From Actinomadura_C sp036008685 (GTDB taxonomy: Bacteria; Actinomycetota; Actinomycetes; Streptosporangiales; Streptosporangiaceae), in NCBI GenBank assembly GCA_036008685.1, contig DASYNF010000276.1:1-19312 (forward strand): a stretch of 19,312 nucleotides of DNA, given 5' to 3'. The translations under genes were made by a program, and so were the position numbers. Positions 13,992 to 19,312 of this stretch are shown piece by piece (the stretch's first letter is position 1; every line of letters begins with the position of its first letter). The notes under the pieces are model-generated. The model searched no databases and was not told the DNA's origin. It worked only from the letters and a program-made list of their open reading frames with translations.

Positions 13992-14021
13992 TAGCGGGAA
14001 CATGACGCACCGATGCGGTAG

Positions 14022-14049
14022 TTGGATGAGGATGAACAGAGCTTAGCTG
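14022..14049 (+). promoter_or_regulatory. Candidate promoter of clpC
   Basis: TTGGAT (14022-14027), a 16-base gap and TAGCTG (14044-14049, or TTAGCT one base earlier). This would leave a leader of about 108 bases containing a small stem CCTGG/CCAGG. Another possible -10, TAGTTG at 14019-14024, would place the ClgR-like box next to its -35. I cannot choose between them. Confidence 0.35.
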
Positions 14050-14163
14050 GGGAACGTCTCCTGGAGAGAGTGCACCAGGCGGCCTCCTCGGGGTGGGTCA
14101 GCATGCGGAAGGACTGGACCGGACCTCCCGGTCGTGTCCAACCGCTCTGTGAGGAGCGACGAG

Positions 14164-16682
<2,519 letters not shown>

Positions 16683-16689
<7 letters not shown>

Positions 16690-16759
16690 GTCCTCCAGAG
16701 GACCGAGTCCCGCGGCACGACACCAGCGAGGCCCCGCACGTTCGTGCGGGGCCTCGCTG
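16683..16759 (+). terminator. Double hairpin terminator after clpC
   Basis: The first stem overlaps the stop codon: GGACT/AGTCC and GTCCTC/GAGGAC within 16683-16710. The second is very strong: 16724-16740 pairs perfectly with 16743-16759 (17 complementary bases, starting CAGCGAGGCCCC), and continues with CGACA/TGTCG past a two-base bulge. Together they should stop transcription before the next gene. Confidence 0.88.
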
Positions 16760-16892
16760 TCGTAGTGGGCCCTGTGCCGGCGCGATGGACCTACGTGCCG
16801 ACCGCCTTCCCCTCGAGAAGGGGACCTGTGCCAAGGCCGGCGTGGCCGATTCGTACAAGCCACGGCGGCGGTTCGCCGACCATCATGGCGGC

Positions 16893-17786
16893 ATGGAGAG
16901 CTATCTGACCGGAGCCTCGGCCTTCATGGCCACGCACGCCCGGCTCCTCGACCGTCGCCGGTTCGACCTTTGCCTGGGGCGGTGCCGGCCCGAGGAGGTG
17001 CTGGCCGCGCTGGCCGCCTACTGCAACGCCGACGGGGGTTACGGCTGGGGGCTGGAACCCGATCTCCGGGCCCGGGGCAGCCAGCCGGGCTGCGCGCTGC
17101 ACGCGTTCGAAGTGCTGGAGGAGACCGGACCGGCCGGCGGCGCCGATGCCAGGAGGCTGTTCGACTGGCTCGGCTCGATCTCCCTGGGAGACGGAGGTCT
17201 GCCGTTCGCCCTTCCGGTTCCCGAGGACGAGGCCGCCGGCACCGCACCTTGGTGGCTCGGAGCCGACGCATCGGAATCGTCCCTTCACTCCACCGCCATG
17301 CTGGCCGCCACCGCACACCGGGTGGCCGGGCATGACGAGGATCTTCGCGGTCACGCGTGGCTGGACCGGGCGACCGGCTACTCCATGCGCAAGATCGCGG
17401 AGCTGGACGGGCCCCGCAACGCCATCGAGTTCCTGTTCGTCCTGCGGTTCCTCGACGCGGTGCATGATGTTGTTCCCGGTGCCACCGCCGAACTGGAGCG
17501 TCTCGGCAAGTTCCTGCCCGCCTCCGGAGTGCTGGCCGTCGAAGGCGGTGCGGAAGGGGAGGTGATCCGGCCGCTGGACTTCTCACCGGAACCCGGCCGG
17601 CCGCTGCGGGACCTGTTCTCGCCCGAAGTGATCGCCGCGGACCTCGTCCGGCTCGTCTCCGAGCAGCAGAGCGATGGCGGCTGGATCGTCGACTGGATCT
17701 CCCGTTCCGCGGCGGGCGCCCTGGAATGGCGCGGATGGGCGACCGTACACGCGGTCACGATCCTGCGCGCCCACCAGGTGACCTGA
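16893..17786 (+). CDS. Squalene-cyclase/prenyltransferase-fold protein of unknown role
   Basis: A 297-residue soluble protein with features of the alpha/alpha-barrel repeat family that includes squalene cyclases and prenyltransferase beta subunits. It has repeated G-G-x-x-W type segments: NADGGYGWGLEPD near residue 50, LGDGGLPFALP near 110, and SDGGWIVDW near 258. I see no DxDD or DxDDTA cyclase motif, so terpene cyclase activity is not shown; databases usually call such proteins hypothetical or prenyltransferase-like. The frame is open from 16785, but the first 36 residues look random. The ATG at 16893 has no ribosome site and a CATCAT six bases ahead, so a leaderless message is possible. 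A broken small gene follows two bases after its stop. Confidence 0.7.
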   Translation: MESYLTGASAFMATHARLLDRRRFDLCLGRCRPEEVLAALAAYCNADGGYGWGLEPDLRARGSQPGCALHAFEVLEETGPAGGADARRLFDWLGSISLGDGGLPFALPVPEDEAAGTAPWWLGADASESSLHSTAMLAATAHRVAGHDEDLRGHAWLDRATGYSMRKIAELDGPRNAIEFLFVLRFLDAVHDVVPGATAELERLGKFLPASGVLAVEGGAEGEVIRPLDFSPEPGRPLRDLFSPEVIAADLVRLVSEQQSDGGWIVDWISRSAAGALEWRGWATVHAVTILRAHQVT

Positions 17787-17787
17787 T

Positions 17788-18007
17788 GTGGCTTCCATCG
17801 CGGAAACCTGCGCGGCCGGTTCGCCTCCGGCCCACGGCGGACAGGACCTGCTCTCGTACGAGGAGACGTGCCGGAGGATCTCCCTACCGGCCTGCAGATG
17901 GGTGCCGGAGAAACCGGGTCGCCCACCTCGTCACCGAACCGCACCGGCTCGCTCAGAGCGCTGACGTCGTCTTCGCAGCCAAGGCCATGGCCCCCGGTCA
18001 GCCGTGA
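17788..18007 (+). pseudogene. Probable frameshifted small gene
   Basis: I do not recognise the family. A GTG at 17788, one base after the previous stop, with AGGTGA at 17775-17780, opens a frame reading MASIAETCAAG...LLSYEETCRRISLPAC. GC-rich third positions last for about 41 codons, then the bias is lost. From about 17920 the next frame (+1) has the bias and reads NRVAHLVTEPHRLAQSADVV to a stop at 18005-18007. Skipping one base near 17910-17920 would give one protein of about 72 residues. I infer an indel in a former co-translated partner of the upstream gene. A 58-residue unbroken protein ending at 17964 is the alternative. Confidence 0.35.
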
Positions 18008-18049
18008 TCTTGCAGTTGTTCGCGCTCCCGCTCCGGCAGGCTGGGGGCC

Positions 18050-18429
18050 ATGAAGGATCCCGTCCGCCTGCGCCCGGCCGAGGCCGTCGACTACGACCGC
18101 ATCATCGGTGTCATGGACGACTGGTGGGGACGTTCCATCCAGGCCGCCCTGCCCAGGCTCTTCCTCGACCATTTTCACGAGACCAGCCTCGTGGCCGAAC
18201 ATGAGGGCGATCTCGCCGGTTTCCTCGTGGGCCTGCTGTCCCCCTCGTGCCGGGAGGATGCCTACATCCACTTCGTGGGAGTCGCCCCGGCCCTCCGGGG
18301 CAGTGGTGTGGCCCGCCGGCTCTGTCTCGCGTTCCACGTGCGATGGGGTTCACCGTCACAGGCCCGATCGCCGACTACAACGGGCCGGCAGTGGACCGCA
18401 TCCTGTTCCACCGCCGCCTTGACGCCTAG
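18050..18429 (+). pseudogene. GNAT acetyltransferase broken by internal deletion and frame change
   Basis: The first 90 or so residues are a good GNAT N-terminus (VRLRPAEAVDYDRIIGVMDD, FLDHFHETSLVAEHEGDLAG, AYIHFVGVAPALRGSGVARR, with the acetyl-CoA loop R-G-S-G-V-A). Then the frame turns to nonsense. The expected C-terminus, AMGFTVTGPIADYNG to HRRLDA, is present in another frame and stops at 18429. Adding one base at about 18336 gives AFHRAMGF, the normal family junction. About 30 residues usually found between GVARRL and AFHRAMGF are absent. One deletion of 3n+1 bases near 18320-18336 would explain both faults. CAGGCT at 18037-18042 could be a leaderless -10. The unbroken frame runs on to 18607, but that tail is not protein-like. 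Confidence 0.7.
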
Positions 18430-18724
18430 GCCGGGTACCCGAACGTCCTCTCCGCCACGATCTCATGGGGTCGCCGCCGCTGGCCTCGCCTGTGGGCCTC
18501 TGATCCAGAGGACTGACGGACAGCGCCCTGCCACCGGAGCAGACCTCTTCCAATCGGAAAGCCCACGCGAATCAGCAAGTTTTCCAACGGCGCCAGGTTG
18601 CCGATGACCGTAAAGCCCGGCCTGGAGGCAAGTCGAGTTGCCCAAGCCACGAGGTGAAGGAGAGCTGCAGGCCGACGGAACGCCGGGATCGTCTCACTCC
18701 CAACGCCACGCCTCTCACCAGCGG

Positions 18725-18928
18725 AAACTCATACACCACCTCCGTGGACGCAACCCCGACCCCGTTCCCGCAGGGGGGCAACTCTCGTTCGCTTTGCCAT
18801 GAGTACCTATACGCATCACCCGCCGATGCGTATAGGTACTCATGGCAAAGCAGCCCGGGCACATGGGTCCGCTGTCCCATCAGCCCGCGCGCCTGCCGAA
18901 GCTTGTACGCCTCCTCAGCGGACGCAAC
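18725..18928 (-). repeat. Degenerate 30-base repeat, three copies
   Basis: On the - strand, segments at 18928-18899 and 18754-18725 both start GTTGCGTCC and agree at 23 of 30 positions. A third, weaker copy (about 16 of 30) at 18832-18803 overlaps the large hairpin. They translate as VASAEEAYKL, VASTEVVYEF and YASAGDAYRY, though no gene is supported here. GGACGCAACC appears exactly at 18746-18755 and 18920-18929. Confidence 0.45.
18791..18851. repeat. Perfect 27-bp inverted repeat with 7-base loop
   Basis: The left arm 18791-18817 (begins GCTTTGCCATGAGTACC) and right arm 18825-18851 are exact reverse complements; the loop is ACCCGCC. The arms are about half A/T, far above the surroundings. 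No gene ends on either side, so a plain terminator is unlikely. Options are a mobile-element or MITE-like relic, a protein-binding cruciform, or a small structured RNA. Confidence 0.9.
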
Positions 18929-19186
18929 CGGACATTCACGCATGATCGATCAGGCCTGCCGGATCCGCGGTGCCGGAACGTGACCGCCCGACAGCCCATC
19001 CGCCCTCTCGACCGCCCACACGCTCGCAAGAGTTCGCCAACGCATTCCGGGTCGTACACCCGTGGCCGGAGATGTGTTCGTGTCGCGACGGCTGTGTACG
19101 GACGATCACGTACGGATGGAGGGCGTTGACCTGTAGGGGCATCCCGGCGAGGCACGAACAAACTGCAAGATCACCAGGGGATCGGG

Positions 19187-19296
19187 GTGTTGACCGGCTC
19201 CCTGGGTCGGGTGAAGGGACGCGGGCGTTGGCGGTTCCGCGATCGGGTGAAGGGATGGAGGCGTTGGCCGGGTCCTGCGGTCAGGTGATGGGCGGA
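19187..19296. repeat. Degenerate 36-38 base tandem repeat, three units
   Basis: Units begin at 19187, 19225 and 19261 with GYGTTG and contain GGGTGAAGGGA or close variants about 20 bases in. A related fragment (GGATGGAGGGCGTTGA) is at 19114-19129. Too diverged and too regularly G-rich for a CRISPR array. The array may continue beyond the window. Confidence 0.4.
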
Positions 19297-19312
19297 CCTT
19301 CCACCCGCTCGG

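Larger units (their letters stand above)
18430..19312. other. Gene-free, repeat-bearing right end
   Basis: About 880 bases without a gene I can support. Third-position bias is weak in all frames. It contains a perfect 27-bp inverted repeat, about three degenerate 30-base repeats around it, a TGATCGATCA palindrome (18943-18952), and degenerate repeats of about 36 bases at the very end. Following two broken genes, it looks like decaying or non-coding DNA, perhaps the remains of a transferred segment. Confidence 0.5.

Noticed and set aside
5964..13996. Similar 16-base sequences before lysS (5964-5979) and clpC (13981-13996), differing at two positions, as a possible shared operator.
   Set aside because: By rough estimate, 14 of 16 matches arise many times by chance in a GC-rich window of this size, and the clpC copy is not a full palindrome.
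18572..18943. A - strand frame across the large hairpin, and a + strand frame at 18654-18983.
   Set aside because: Both read the hairpin arms as the same peptide only because the arms are complementary. No ribosome site, and weak codon bias.
19187..19296. A possible CRISPR array of units of about 36 bases.
   Set aside because: The units lack a conserved repeat separated by unique spacers of equal size, they vary throughout, and no cas genes are in view.

Overview
The window is high-GC DNA with GC-rich third codon positions, frequent GTG starts and genes joined by 1-4 base overlaps. This is typical of an actinomycete. The core gene order (DUF2520 protein, panC, panD, coaX, lysS, lsr2, clpC) is the one I recall from Mycobacterium tuberculosis (Rv3603c to Rv3596c). 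The nadB-nadC insertion between panD and coaX, as in Streptomyces, points to a filamentous actinobacterium, perhaps a Streptosporangiaceae relative. The genus is a guess.

Left block (about 1-7560, all +): a cofactor operon. A Rossmann/DUF2520 protein (possible ketopantoate reductase), PanC and PanD make pantothenate, and CoaX phosphorylates it towards CoA. NadB and NadC make NAD precursors; NadB and PanD both consume L-aspartate. LysS (lysyl-tRNA synthetase) follows from its own, apparently leaderless promoter. A strong two-way hairpin terminator at 7606-7647 separates it from the next block.

Middle block (about 7660-13020): accessory genes sitting between lysS and lsr2. It holds a LacI-family repressor (-) and, facing away from it, a near-consensus promoter with LacI-like operators but no obvious nearby gene. 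Next come a 76-aa stand-alone LuxR-type HTH protein, a 15-bp tandem repeat array, and a secreted NlpC/P60 peptidoglycan hydrolase (-) with a clear c-di-AMP (ydaO) riboswitch in its leader. Divergent to the hydrolase is an operon of a short actinobacterial ArgA and two RDD membrane proteins.

Right-centre block (about 13430-16760): lsr2 (xenogeneic silencer) and clpC (Hsp100 unfoldase of the ClpCP protease), each with its own promoter and strong hairpin terminator; a ClgR-like box lies before clpC.

Right end (about 16890-19312): an intact squalene-cyclase/prenyltransferase-fold protein, then decaying DNA. This includes a probable frameshifted small gene, a GNAT acetyltransferase broken by an internal deletion plus frame change, and about 0.9 kb without a recognisable gene. 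That last stretch carries a perfect 27-bp inverted repeat and two families of degenerate repeats. I saw no tRNA, rRNA, CRISPR array or intact insertion sequence.

The strongest points for follow-up are the c-di-AMP riboswitch, the 27-bp perfect hairpin, the orphan LacI-flanked promoter, and the two broken genes on the right. I did not find a convincing new multi-gene system.
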